From Verrucomicrobia bacterium S94 (GTDB lineage: Bacteria > Verrucomicrobiota > Kiritimatiellia > Kiritimatiellales > Pontiellaceae): DNA of 64,000 nt. This document shows positions 43,991 through 52,244 of the stretch, piece after piece; positions within the stretch are counted from its first letter, which is position 1, and every line of letters starts with the position of its first letter. The stretch lies in the NCBI GenBank assembly GCA_004299845.1, contig CP036201.1, positions 1,798,001-1,862,000 on the forward strand, in the 5' to 3' direction. Under the pieces are notes generated by a model. That model saw only the letters and a list, made by a program, of their open reading frames with translations. It did not search any database and was not told the DNA's origin. The position numbers and the translations under genes are program-made.

Positions 43991-45268
43991 ATGGCTGAAG
44001 TGAAACTTGACGATGCACCTGAGAGCGCCCTGCCCTATTTCAACAAGGGCATGCAGGCCCTTAACAGGAATAACCATGCCTACGCCATGGATATGTTTGA
44101 GACCGTTCTTTCCATCGAACCCCGCCTGCTGAGCGCACGCCGCAAACTCCGTACAGCAGCTGTTCAATATACAAAACAGAATCCCGCCGGCAAATTGAGT
44201 CTGGCCAGAAACCTGCCCCTCTTTATGAAAGCTTCGGGGCTCCTGAAAAAACAGCCGGAACAGGCGGTCGAACTTGCGGAAAAACTGCTCAGAACGGATC
44301 CCCTTAATCTCAAATATGCCAACCTTCAGGCCGATGCCGCCGAAGCGGCGGGGCTCCCCGAAATTGCGATTCTTACACTGGAAATCATCAGCCAGAACCA
44401 GCCTTCAGATACAGCCTTACTCACTCGGCTGGCCCGGCTGTATCAGCAAACCGACCAAACCGATATGGAATTCGAGTGCCGCGAAAGAATCGCAAAACAG
44501 AATCCCGGCGATGCGCAGGCCGCCAAAGCACTTAAAGATGCTGCGGCCCGTCTCACGATGGGAAAAACAGGATGGCAGAAAGCGGCACCTCCGACCGCCT
44601 CCACACCGACCATCCAGGAACAGCTGAAACAGGATCCTGATAATCCGGACCTGCAGCTGGCCCGTATCGATCAATTGATCCGCGAACGTAAATACGACCG
44701 CGCCATCCAAACGCTGGAAGCATTCTCTTTGCAACACCCGGAAAATACAGGCGCAGAAAAGAAACTGTTTGCCGTTCGCGAACTGGAACTCTCGGCGCGG
44801 CTGGCCGCGGCTGAAGATGAGGAGGATGAAGATGCAGTCACTTCACTGCGACAGGAGCTGATCAACCTGCAGATCCATTCTGCACGCCGGGAAACCGAAC
44901 GCTACCCGAATGACCTGCAGCTCAGGTTTGAACTCGGAAAACGTTACTACAATGCGAGACAGCTGAACGAAGCCATTCAACAGTTTCAACTGGCACAGAA
45001 CAACCCCCACCGCAGAATCAGGGCACTGATATATCTGGGCAAAGCCTTCAGCGTAAAAGGTCAGACCGACATCGCCACCGAGCAGTTTGAAAAAGCGCTG
45101 ACTGAACTGCCGGACATGAATGAAACACGAAAAGAAGTGTTGTACGAACTGGGGGTACTGCTTATGCAAACCGGTTCAGCTGAAAAAGGGGCCAGCCTGC
45201 TGAAAGAAATCTATGCCGTAGACATTGGATACCGCGATGTCGCCAAACGTATTGAAAACCCTGCTTAG
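43991..45268 (+). CDS. Tetratricopeptide-repeat protein
   Basis: A cytoplasmic protein of 425 residues built mainly of TPR-like helical repeats. Clear ones are PYFNKGMQALNRNNHAYAMD near the N-terminus, ILTLEIISQNQPSDTALLTR in the middle and RIRALIYLGKAFSVKGQTD near the end. There is no signal peptide. It follows the cls gene by 60 bp. A role as a protein-binding scaffold can be assumed, but the partner is unknown. Confidence 0.75.
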   Translation: MAEVKLDDAPESALPYFNKGMQALNRNNHAYAMDMFETVLSIEPRLLSARRKLRTAAVQYTKQNPAGKLSLARNLPLFMKASGLLKKQPEQAVELAEKLLRTDPLNLKYANLQADAAEAAGLPEIAILTLEIISQNQPSDTALLTRLARLYQQTDQTDMEFECRERIAKQNPGDAQAAKALKDAAARLTMGKTGWQKAAPPTASTPTIQEQLKQDPDNPDLQLARIDQLIRERKYDRAIQTLEAFSLQHPENTGAEKKLFAVRELELSARLAAAEDEEDEDAVTSLRQELINLQIHSARRETERYPNDLQLRFELGKRYYNARQLNEAIQQFQLAQNNPHRRIRALIYLGKAFSVKGQTDIATEQFEKALTELPDMNETRKEVLYELGVLLMQTGSAEKGASLLKEIYAVDIGYRDVAKRIENPA

Positions 45269-45280
45269 GCCGACCCCAAT

Positions 45281-45312
45281 GTCTGATTACCGTAAATTCA
45301 CAGTAATCAGAC
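45281..45312. terminator. Hairpin between convergent genes
   Basis: A perfect 10-bp inverted repeat (GTCTGATTAC at 45281-45290, GTAATCAGAC at 45303-45312) lies between the TPR gene and the convergent lipoprotein gene. It lacks a T run, so it is only a probable terminator. Confidence 0.5.
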
Positions 45313-45342
45313 CTCTTCACACCTCTGACGGGTCACAACCGA

Positions 45343-45666
45343 TCAATTGATCCGTGTATGACGAACAGTAAAATCAGGCAGTGGGCCGCGTGAGTTAAAC
45401 TTCTTCTGCACTTCCACCTGTTCTCCTGTTCCCCGTATATTTTCACATCCCGGAACCAGCTTCCATACACGACTCTCAGGATCTTCGTAATAAATTGCGT
45501 AGGTGTACCCCACTTCGGTACTGATCGCAAACGTCACAATACCATCACTGTTCTGGGCAACACCCAGTTTCGGCCGGTGCTCCGGAACTTCCGGAGCTGA
45601 GGCACAACCCCAGAAACATGTAAGTGCGGATAGAAGAAAAAGTACCGTAAGCATTCTGTGTATCAT
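45343..45666 (-). CDS. Small lipoprotein of unknown function
   Basis: A 107-residue protein with a type II signal peptide (MIHRMLTVLFLLSALTCFWGC). The lipobox Cys is at about 21 and the residue after it is Ala. The short mature part has Tyr/Thr-rich beta segments (YTYAIYYEDPESRVWKLV). ATG 45666 follows GGGGAG, which overlaps the stop of the upstream gene; an in-frame start at 45711 is less likely. No family is recognised. Confidence 0.65.
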   Translation of the reverse strand: MIHRMLTVLFLLSALTCFWGCASAPEVPEHRPKLGVAQNSDGIVTFAISTEVGYTYAIYYEDPESRVWKLVPGCENIRGTGEQVEVQKKFNSRGPLPDFTVRHTRIN

Positions 45667-45670
45667 CGCG

Positions 45671-46450
45671 CTACTCCCCGGTTTCTTTTTCGGAAGAAGC
45701 CTCAACTTCATCCGGACTTAAAACTACGGCTTCCGGCACATCATTGGTCAATGGATTCATGAGCATGGCATCTTCCGGCGTTTCCATTTCCGGCTGTTCC
45801 ACGGCATCAACAGCATTGGTTTCAACCGCAGCATCCGCTGAAACCACTGCAGCTTCCGTCACTGGGGGCAGCGGATGTCGCACAGCCTGCCAGAATCTCA
45901 GATCATCAGCCGCTACCGGCTTGTTTTTGAGATTTTCGCTGAAACTCCTGTGATACCAGGCGACATTCAACCCCTCGGGATTGATGACCTCCATGGACAT
46001 TTTATAATTCTCACAGAACCACTTCCAATCCTTGTATCTGAAGTCATAATACCGACCGGTTAAATGCAGCAGCGGCCGCATTTCCGTAGTCGTAATTTTA
46101 TAGACAGCCGGGCACCAGCTCTCAGACGGCAGCAACGAATCGGTCAGCTCCCCCTTTGCATCGACAATCAGCGCCGAATCCGGTCCCGTACGGAAAAAGT
46201 CGCCGGCTTTGAAAGCATCAACCGTAATATTGACCCATTCCTTTCCCGTCCAGCCATGCAGAGAAGCTTCGCTTCCTCTGATCTTATAACTGACCAGCAA
46301 TGTGGGATAGCGGTTAGCCAGATCAAGCCCCACGCGAACCACATTATCCTCGCGCGGAACCATGACCAACGTAATTTCATCCTTGCGCGATGCCAATGCC
46401 GAAGCGGCAGCCATCAAAACAACCAATCCTGCAAAAACCGTCTTTCTCAT
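45671..46450 (-). CDS. Secreted protein of unknown function
   Basis: A 259-residue protein with a clear Sec signal peptide (MRKTVFAGLVVLMAAASALA). The central part is globular (YPTLLVSYKIRGSEASLHGW, DFRYKDWKWFCENYKMSM). The last 65 residues are acidic and low in complexity (Ala/Val/Glu/Pro). GGAGATAAAAG precedes the ATG. It lies between ferritin and the small lipoprotein in one direction with short gaps, so the three may be an operon. No function can be assigned. Confidence 0.65.
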   Translation of the reverse strand: MRKTVFAGLVVLMAAASALASRKDEITLVMVPREDNVVRVGLDLANRYPTLLVSYKIRGSEASLHGWTGKEWVNITVDAFKAGDFFRTGPDSALIVDAKGELTDSLLPSESWCPAVYKITTTEMRPLLHLTGRYYDFRYKDWKWFCENYKMSMEVINPEGLNVAWYHRSFSENLKNKPVAADDLRFWQAVRHPLPPVTEAAVVSADAAVETNAVDAVEQPEMETPEDAMLMNPLTNDVPEAVVLSPDEVEASSEKETGE

Positions 46451-46468
46451 CTTTTATCTCCGTAATAA

Positions 46469-46978
46469 TTATGCGGGCAGCGGAGTCGGCGCCGGGCGGC
46501 CGGCCAGCTGCTGATCGATCATCATCAGACCGCCTTTATCCTCACCGACCATACGCAACGGGGAAACAATATCGTTCACATTGGCTTCCTCTTCCACCTG
46601 CTCAGAAACATACCACTGCAGAAACGTCTGTGTTGCATAATCACGCTCTTCAACAGCCAGATCCATCAGTCGATGAATCAGATTCGTCACAAACTGTTCG
46701 TGTTCCAGCGTTTTCTCAAAAATATCCAGCGGCGAACCATATTTCTGCGGAGGCTGCTCAATCGCTTTCAGCGTAACAATACCCCCCTGATTCTGAATAT
46801 AATCGTACATTTTGGTCACATGCATAATTTCCTCTTCGTACTGCATGCGCATCCAATGTGCAAACCCGGGCAACCCTAGACTGTTGCTGTAGGCCGACAT
46901 GGCCAGATACATATACGCCGAATAGAACTCTTTGTTAACCTGTTCATTCAGTGCGTCCTGCATTTTTTTTGAGATCAT
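46469..46978 (-). CDS. ftnA: Ferritin (non-heme, FtnA type)
   Basis: An iron-storage protein of 169 residues. The four-helix bundle carries the ferroxidase ligands in NEQVNKEFYSAYMYLAMSAY (Glu), QYEEEIMHVTKMYDYI (Glu, Glu, His) and FLQWYVSEQVEEEANVNDIV (Glu, Gln). No heme-binding Met is expected for this class. It lies 48 bp after folD on the same strand. Confidence 0.93.
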   Translation of the reverse strand: MISKKMQDALNEQVNKEFYSAYMYLAMSAYSNSLGLPGFAHWMRMQYEEEIMHVTKMYDYIQNQGGIVTLKAIEQPPQKYGSPLDIFEKTLEHEQFVTNLIHRLMDLAVEERDYATQTFLQWYVSEQVEEEANVNDIVSPLRMVGEDKGGLMMIDQQLAGRPAPTPLPA

Positions 46979-47026
46979 ACTATGGCTCCTTCATCTGGTT
47001 GGTTGTTATTTACACCCCTGTAAAAA

Positions 47027-47914
47027 TCAGTCAATCCCGTTTGCTCGTTTCGCCGATTCAACGGTATTGAATAAAAGCATGGTAATTGTCATCGGCCCTA
47101 CCCCCCCGGGAACCGGCGTAATCTTTGATGCAATCTGACTGACCGCCTCAAAATCAACATCACCTACAAGCCGGTATCCGCGCTCGTGCGAAACATCCTC
47201 CACCCGGTTGACCCCGACATCAATAACCACCGCGCCCGTCTTCACCATATCCGCCGTAATTGTATTCGGCCTGCCCGAAGCCGCAATAATGATATCCGCC
47301 TGTTTCACATGCGAAGCGAGATCTTTTGTGCGGGTATGGCAAAGCGTGACGGTAGCATTCGCCCCTTCTTTTTTCTGCAGCAGCATATTGGCCACCGGTT
47401 TCCCGACGATATTGCTGCGGCCCACCACAACCACATGCGCCCCCTCGGTTTCAACCCCGCTGCGCATCAGCATCTGCACCACTCCATGCGGTGTGCAGGG
47501 CAGAAATGCCTTTTCGCCAATCATCATTTTACCCACATTCATCGGGTGGAATCCGTCGACATCCTTATCCGGATCAATCGCCAGCAGAACAGCCGATTCA
47601 TCAATATGATCCGGAAGCGGAAGCTGCACAAGAATGCCGTTGATTTTCGGATCATTATTCATACGCTCCACCACCGCCAGAACGTCCTCCTGCGAGGTTT
47701 CTGCCGGCAGCCGGTTGTCATCCGAAAAAATACCAATGGCTTCACACGCTTTTTCTTTTGCAGAAACATAGGATTTTGACGCCGGATCTTCGCCCACAAG
47801 AATCACCCCCAGCCCCGGGACAATACCCCGTTCCTTCAAAGCGACCACTTCTGCTTTCAGTTCCGCGCGGATATCCGCAGCAATCTGTTTCCCGTCAATA
47901 CGTTCTGCAATCAT
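47027..47914 (-). CDS. folD: Methylenetetrahydrofolate dehydrogenase/cyclohydrolase
   Basis: FolD (295 residues) interconverts methylene-, methenyl- and formyl-tetrahydrofolate. Signatures visible are SYVSAKEKACEAIGI (catalytic Lys), GILVQLPLPDHID, VVVVGRSNIVGKPVANMLL (NADP site) and the C-terminal TPVPGGVGPMTITMLLFNTV. The neighbouring gcv genes to the right feed the same folate pool. Confidence 0.96.
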   Translation of the reverse strand: MIAERIDGKQIAADIRAELKAEVVALKERGIVPGLGVILVGEDPASKSYVSAKEKACEAIGIFSDDNRLPAETSQEDVLAVVERMNNDPKINGILVQLPLPDHIDESAVLLAIDPDKDVDGFHPMNVGKMMIGEKAFLPCTPHGVVQMLMRSGVETEGAHVVVVGRSNIVGKPVANMLLQKKEGANATVTLCHTRTKDLASHVKQADIIIAASGRPNTITADMVKTGAVVIDVGVNRVEDVSHERGYRLVGDVDFEAVSQIASKITPVPGGVGPMTITMLLFNTVESAKRANGID

Positions 47915-47937
47915 TTAAATCAATTCTCCTGTATGCT

Positions 47938-48333
47938 CTATTTAATAAAATGAATACACAGCGGATACCGGAACTCCCGACCTTCACTCGCCTTCACGGC
48001 ACCGATAATCGGGCAGACAAACCCGAAAACAGCCAGCGGAAGAAGCAGTAGCAAACCGATCACCGTCAGCGCCAGGACAACCGCATACAACAGCAGGCTG
48101 AGCTGGAAGTTAACCGCCTCTTTACCCTGCGTATCAATAAACGCACCGCAATCACGCTTCATCAGCCAGATCACCAGCGGAATCACAAACTGCGCCAGGA
48201 CATAAGGCAGCAGATAGCCGCCGATTGCGGCGAGATGACAGGCCATCGCCCAGTTGCGCTCACTTGCATCGGGGCTGAACCGATGCGGCGGCCTGACACC
48301 ATCATCCCTGTTCCTGAAATCCTCATCATTCAT
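47938..48333 (-). CDS. DUF4870/Tic20-like small membrane protein
   Basis: A 131-residue protein with three hydrophobic segments. The pattern ERNWAMACHLAAIGGYLLPY, WLMKRDCGAFIDTQGKEAVNF and QLSLLLYAVVLALTVIGLLL is that of DUF4870 proteins. Their function is unknown. It is the first gene in front of folD (23-bp gap). Confidence 0.8.
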   Translation of the reverse strand: MNDEDFRNRDDGVRPPHRFSPDASERNWAMACHLAAIGGYLLPYVLAQFVIPLVIWLMKRDCGAFIDTQGKEAVNFQLSLLLYAVVLALTVIGLLLLLPLAVFGFVCPIIGAVKASEGREFRYPLCIHFIK

Positions 48334-48477
48334 TTTTCCATCCGTTTTTCAGCCGGAATAGACAATACCGTCGCCCCACCCGCGCCGCAAACCCGATTTC
48401 CCTTTTTTCCGCAAACTGAACATCCGTTCGCCTGAAACCGCCATTCTTTTAAGCACTTAAAAGCTACTCCGAACATT
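48334..48477. other. Short gap upstream of the second dispersed repeat
   Basis: No gene or structured element was seen in these 144 bp between the DUF4870-like gene and the repeat. Confidence 0.4.
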
Positions 48478-48603
48478 AAAACTATCCGGTATAAATTTGA
48501 TCCCGCGCAGAGGCGCCGAGGACGTAGAGAAATTCAGTCATAAACGGCTCCGCGCTCTCTGCGCGGAATAACGCTGTCGTTAAGACCGGAATGTTTTAGT
48601 AAA
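48478..48603. repeat. Dispersed repeat, copy 2 (126 bp)
   Basis: This copy has the same orientation and ends as copy 1 at 23472-23604. It starts AAACTATCCGGTATAAATTT and ends AAGACCGGAATGTTTTAGT plus AAA. It is about 7 bp shorter in the inner GC-rich palindromic part. The IS1182 element starts at 48605, at the 3' boundary of the repeat. Confidence 0.85.
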
Positions 48604-48604
48604 G

Positions 48605-50213
48605 CAGTCTGTCGGACTTATCTATTTTAGATTTAAGGCACCTACGATAGACTGGTTTAGTCTTAACGGATTAGACTTATGGCTACTCGACTCAAAAACC
48701 TCGACCGCAATACCCCGATGCTTTTACCGCCGGATCTTCGCGACTGGATTCCTCAGAACCACATCGTTCATTTTCTGATTGATGCCGTGGAACGGCTTCC
48801 GAGCGAAAACTTCCACGTCAACCGGCGGGGAACCGGCGACGAGCAGTATCCACCGCGCATGATGCTGACCCTGCTCATCTATTGCTACGCTACAGGCCGC
48901 TTCTCCTCGCGCGTGATTGAGGAGGCATCCTGGTCGGATGTCATCGTTCGTTATATCTGCGGGGGCGACCTGCATCCCGATCACGACACCATCTGCACGT
49001 TCCGCCGTACGAATCGCGAGCTGTTCGAAAAGGCTTTCGTGCAGGTGTTGCTTATGGCGCAGGAGACCGCCGGGCTCAAGAAGGTCGGCACCGTGAGCAT
49101 CGACGGCACCAAAATCAAGGCCAATGCCAGCAGGCACTCCGCCGTCAGCTATAAATACGCAGGCGAGCAGATCGAACTGCTGCGCCGGGAGGTTGAGCAA
49201 CTCACGGCCAAAGCCGAACAAATCGACAACGTTCCGCTCGACGACGGGCTGAGCATTCCAGACGAAATCGTCCGGCGCGAAGACCGAATCAAGAGCTTGG
49301 AGCAAGCCCGCTCCATCATCGAGGAGCGTTACAAAGAAGAACACCTGCAGAAACAAGCGGACTACGAAAAGAAGAAATCCAGGCGCGACGACCAACGTAG
49401 AAATGGACGCAAACCGCGCGGCAAGGAGCCCCAGCCTCCATCGGAAACGCCGCCCGACCACAAGCAGTACAACTTCACCGATCCCGAAAGCCGGATCATG
49501 AAAGCCGGGAACGGAAACCACTTCGAGCAGGCCTATAACGCACAGGCCGCAGTCGATACCGAAACCTATCTGATCGTCGGCCAGCTCGTCACCGACGCAC
49601 CCAACGACAAGCAGCAACTCAACCCCGTGCTCGAAAGCATCCCTGCCGAGGTTGCCGATCCGGAAAACGTTCTTGCCGATACCGGCTACTACAGCGAAGA
49701 CGCCGTCAGGAAAGCGGAGGCCAACGCTGGTCCGAGCGTTTATTGCGCCATGGCCAAAAGTGGACACCACGTCAGCGTCGCCGATCTTGAAAAACAATCC
49801 ATCGCCCTTGCGCCGCCGCCGGACGCATCCGCAAAGGAGCAGATGGCCCACCGCCTCAATACGCCCGAAGGCAAAGCACTCTATAAAAAACGTAAGCAGA
49901 CCGTGGAGCCCGTCTTCGGGATCATCAAGGAAGTCCTCGGCTTCCGCCGGTTCTCTATGCGAGGGAAAGAGAAGGCCGAAACCGAATGGAGCCTCGTCTG
50001 CCTCAGCTACAATCTAAAGAAAATCTTCACCCTATCGGGAAGGTGCGCCCCGGAACGACCGCTCCGAACCGCAAAACAGCACGCCAAGGCCTTGGCGCGA
50101 CCTATTCTCGCGTTTTCCCGGGTTAAATCCTGCATCGAGATGAATTATTTGGCTTCAGCAGAAAAGTCTTTCGTAGTTTTGCAGTCAGGCAGTGTTTTAA
50201 CTCCGACAGGCTG
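48605..50213. mobile_element. IS1182-family insertion sequence with AAAG target duplication
   Basis: The left end CAGTCTGTCGGACTTA (48605-48620) and the right end TAACTCCGACAGGCTG (50198-50213) are inverted repeats matching at 14 of 16 positions. The 4-bp direct repeat AAAG flanks both ends (48601-48604, 50214-50217). The ends are therefore well defined (1609 bp). One intact transposase fills the element. Confidence 0.92.
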
Positions 50214-50214
50214 A
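48679..50214 (+). CDS. IS1182-family transposase
   Basis: A 511-residue DDE transposase. The N-terminal DUF772 part reads YPPRMMLTLLIYCYATGRFS and HPDHDTICTFRRTNRELFEK. The catalytic core has VSIDGTKIKANASRH (first Asp), VLADTGYYSEDAVRKAE (second Asp) and VEPVFGIIKEVLGFRRF (Glu). A charged coiled insert lies at about 175-265. The final TGA (50212-50214) uses two bases of the IS end and the first A of the target duplication. Confidence 0.94.
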   Translation: MATRLKNLDRNTPMLLPPDLRDWIPQNHIVHFLIDAVERLPSENFHVNRRGTGDEQYPPRMMLTLLIYCYATGRFSSRVIEEASWSDVIVRYICGGDLHPDHDTICTFRRTNRELFEKAFVQVLLMAQETAGLKKVGTVSIDGTKIKANASRHSAVSYKYAGEQIELLRREVEQLTAKAEQIDNVPLDDGLSIPDEIVRREDRIKSLEQARSIIEERYKEEHLQKQADYEKKKSRRDDQRRNGRKPRGKEPQPPSETPPDHKQYNFTDPESRIMKAGNGNHFEQAYNAQAAVDTETYLIVGQLVTDAPNDKQQLNPVLESIPAEVADPENVLADTGYYSEDAVRKAEANAGPSVYCAMAKSGHHVSVADLEKQSIALAPPPDASAKEQMAHRLNTPEGKALYKKRKQTVEPVFGIIKEVLGFRRFSMRGKEKAETEWSLVCLSYNLKKIFTLSGRCAPERPLRTAKQHAKALARPILAFSRVKSCIEMNYLASAEKSFVVLQSGSVLTPTG

Positions 50215-50223
50215 AAGGCAATA

Positions 50224-50253
50224 AAAAACCCTCCCGAATCCGGAAGGGTTTTC
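50224..50253 (-). terminator. Terminator of the Cys/Lys-rich peptide gene
   Basis: On the minus strand AACCCTTCCG and CGGGAGGGTT form a stem around GATT (one bulged or mismatched pair) and are followed by TTTTTATTG. It lies 20 bp after the peptide gene and directly beside the IS1182 right end. Confidence 0.8.
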
Positions 50254-50273
50254 GAAAATCGAAACAGAATGGA

Positions 50274-50480
50274 CTATTTCTTAGAGCATTCTTTCTTGCT
50301 GGAGCACGCTTTTTTGTCAGCGTCGCATTTTTTATCCGCATCTTTTTTGCAGGATTTATCAGCCGAAGCGCATTCTTTCTTCGCTTCTTTTTTGGCCGTG
50401 CAGCCGCAGCTGTCACAAGCAAAAGCGGACGTTCCCGCAACAAACAATGCAACCAGTGCAATACTCAGTACTTTCTTCAT
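50274..50480 (-). CDS. Cys/Lys-rich exported peptide
   Basis: A 68-residue protein. A Sec signal peptide (MKKVLSIALVALFVAGTSAFA) is followed by a 47-residue mature part with eight Cys and about eighteen Lys. It opens CDSCGC and goes on with KEC, KSC, KKC, KAC and KEC at 6-8 residue steps. The composition suggests binding of thiophilic metals or a disulfide-rich peptide; this is inference, and no family is recognised. AAGGAGAG stands 6 nt before the ATG at 50480. A longer frame opens 33 codons upstream without a ribosome binding site. Confidence 0.75.
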   Translation of the reverse strand: MKKVLSIALVALFVAGTSAFACDSCGCTAKKEAKKECASADKSCKKDADKKCDADKKACSSKKECSKK

Positions 50481-50783
50481 GTTGAACTCTCCTTGATTTA
50501 GTTTAACCAACTGAAACAGGTAAGACCCGTTCTGCCGAATTCCGTTCAATAATATTACAAATATTATCGGATTTATCACAAATATCCTGTGATCAGGTTA
50601 AATACAGCAGGATTCCTTCCAATCTCCAGATTTTTTCATATCGCTCCCCGCCGGAAAATCCGGTCACAGCACATCCAATTTTCCCGGCTCCATCGCCTCG
50701 GAATTCCTAGAAATACGAAATACCTCTCATTTTCCGCCTTAAGCAGCGGCACCCGGTCCTCGACCCGTCAAAAGCACTTCCCA
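50481..50783. other. Intergenic region upstream of the Cys/Lys-rich peptide gene
   Basis: These 303 bp hold no supported gene. The part next to the peptide gene is AT-rich and contains the inverted repeat listed separately. The part next to gcvPB shows no clear terminator. Confidence 0.5.
50549..50567. promoter_or_regulatory. Perfect 8-3-8 inverted repeat, possible operator
   Basis: ATAATATT-ACA-AATATTAT is a perfect palindrome with a 3-nt spacer, 69-87 bp upstream of the Cys/Lys-rich peptide start. Its size and position fit a dimeric repressor or activator site. The binding protein is unknown. Confidence 0.45.
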
Positions 50784-52232
50784 TCAGGAAAAGCTGAGCC
50801 GCATATCGCGGGCGGCCTTCACCTCATCCAGACGACCGACGGGCGTCGTAACCGGCGCATTACGCAATTGATCCGGATCCGTTTCGGCCAGTTCAAACAG
50901 CTCCTTCATCACCTCAGCAAATCGGTCCAGCGTATCGCGGTCCTCCGATTCTGTCGGTTCGATCATCAACGCCTCGGAAATATTCAGCGGGAAATAGACG
51001 GTCGGCGGATGAATCCCGCGATCGATCATCCCTTTGGCAATATCCAGCGTGTGGATCCCATACGGTTTCAACACATCCCCGGAAAAAACAAATTCATGCA
51101 TGCAGCGGCCTTTGTACTTTTCACCGAACAGCGGGCGAAGCTTTTCCTGGAGATAATTCGCATTCAGCACCGCCCGGTTACTGGTTCCCAGCATGCCGTC
51201 ACGCCCGAGAGCAAGTAAATAAGCATAGGCCCGGACAATAATTCCGAAGTTTCCATAGAACGGCGCAATATAGCCGATACTCTTCGGTTCATCATAATTC
51301 AGGGTAAATGTACCGTCCTTCGTTTTTTCGACGCGCGAAACCGGAAGATACGGACGAAGCTTATCCACCACCCCTACCGGCCCGGCACCCGGGCCGCCTC
51401 CGCCGTGCGGCGTGGCAAAGGATTTATGCAGATTCAGGTGGCAGATATCAAAGCCCATATCGCCCGGGCGATACCGCCCCATAATCGCATTGAAGTTTGC
51501 GCCGTCGTAATACATCAGGCCGTCCACATCATGCACCGCCGAACAGATTTCCTTAATACGCGGATTAAAAACCCCCAGCGTATTCGGACTCGTCAGCATC
51601 ACCCCCGCCGTTTTTTCATTCAGCGCCGCCATAAACCGATCAAAATCCATCACCCCATCTGCATCCGACGGAATCGTTATCACCTTATACCCCGCCACCT
51701 GCGCACTGGCCGGATTGGTGCCATGGGCCGAATCGGGAATGATAATATGATCCTTACCGGCATTTCCCTGATCCTTATGGTATGCCGCCATAATCATCAC
51801 CCCCGTCAGCTCACCGTGTGCACCTGCCATCGGCTGCAGTGTGAATTCATCCAGCCCCGTCACCTCGGAAAGCAGCCGTTCTGTATGGTACAGAATGGCC
51901 AGCGATCCCTGTGTCAGCAGACCACCGCCGCGCAGCTGCGGCCAGAGCGGATGCACCTCCGTCAGCTCAGGAAGATTAGCCGCAGCCTCACACGCTTTCG
52001 GGTTATATTTCATGGTGCACGAACCCAGCGGATAGAAATGGGTGTCTACCGAAAAATTCAGTCTCGAAAGCGCTGTAAAATGGCGCACCACTTCCGCCTC
52101 CGAAACCTCCGGCAGCTCTGCCGGTTCACTGCGCAGGTATTTTGCAGGAATCTCCTCCGTCTCCGAAATTTTCAACGAAGACATCCGGATTCCCGGGCGA
52201 CCTCTCGAGGATTTTTCATAAATCGTTTTCAT
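50784..52232 (-). CDS. gcvPB: Glycine dehydrogenase (decarboxylating) subunit 2
   Basis: GcvPB (482 residues) is the PLP-binding half of the P-protein of the glycine cleavage system. The PLP lysine lies in CHLNLHKSFATPHGGGGPG. Other marks are YPLGSCTMKYNPKACEAAAN, PMAGAHGELTGVMIMAAYH and PDSAHGTNPASAQVAGYKV. It pairs with subunit 1 encoded 12 bp upstream. Confidence 0.95.
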   Translation of the reverse strand: MKTIYEKSSRGRPGIRMSSLKISETEEIPAKYLRSEPAELPEVSEAEVVRHFTALSRLNFSVDTHFYPLGSCTMKYNPKACEAAANLPELTEVHPLWPQLRGGGLLTQGSLAILYHTERLLSEVTGLDEFTLQPMAGAHGELTGVMIMAAYHKDQGNAGKDHIIIPDSAHGTNPASAQVAGYKVITIPSDADGVMDFDRFMAALNEKTAGVMLTSPNTLGVFNPRIKEICSAVHDVDGLMYYDGANFNAIMGRYRPGDMGFDICHLNLHKSFATPHGGGGPGAGPVGVVDKLRPYLPVSRVEKTKDGTFTLNYDEPKSIGYIAPFYGNFGIIVRAYAYLLALGRDGMLGTSNRAVLNANYLQEKLRPLFGEKYKGRCMHEFVFSGDVLKPYGIHTLDIAKGMIDRGIHPPTVYFPLNISEALMIEPTESEDRDTLDRFAEVMKELFELAETDPDQLRNAPVTTPVGRLDEVKAARDMRLSFS

Positions 52233-52244
52233 TTTCAGATTTCC

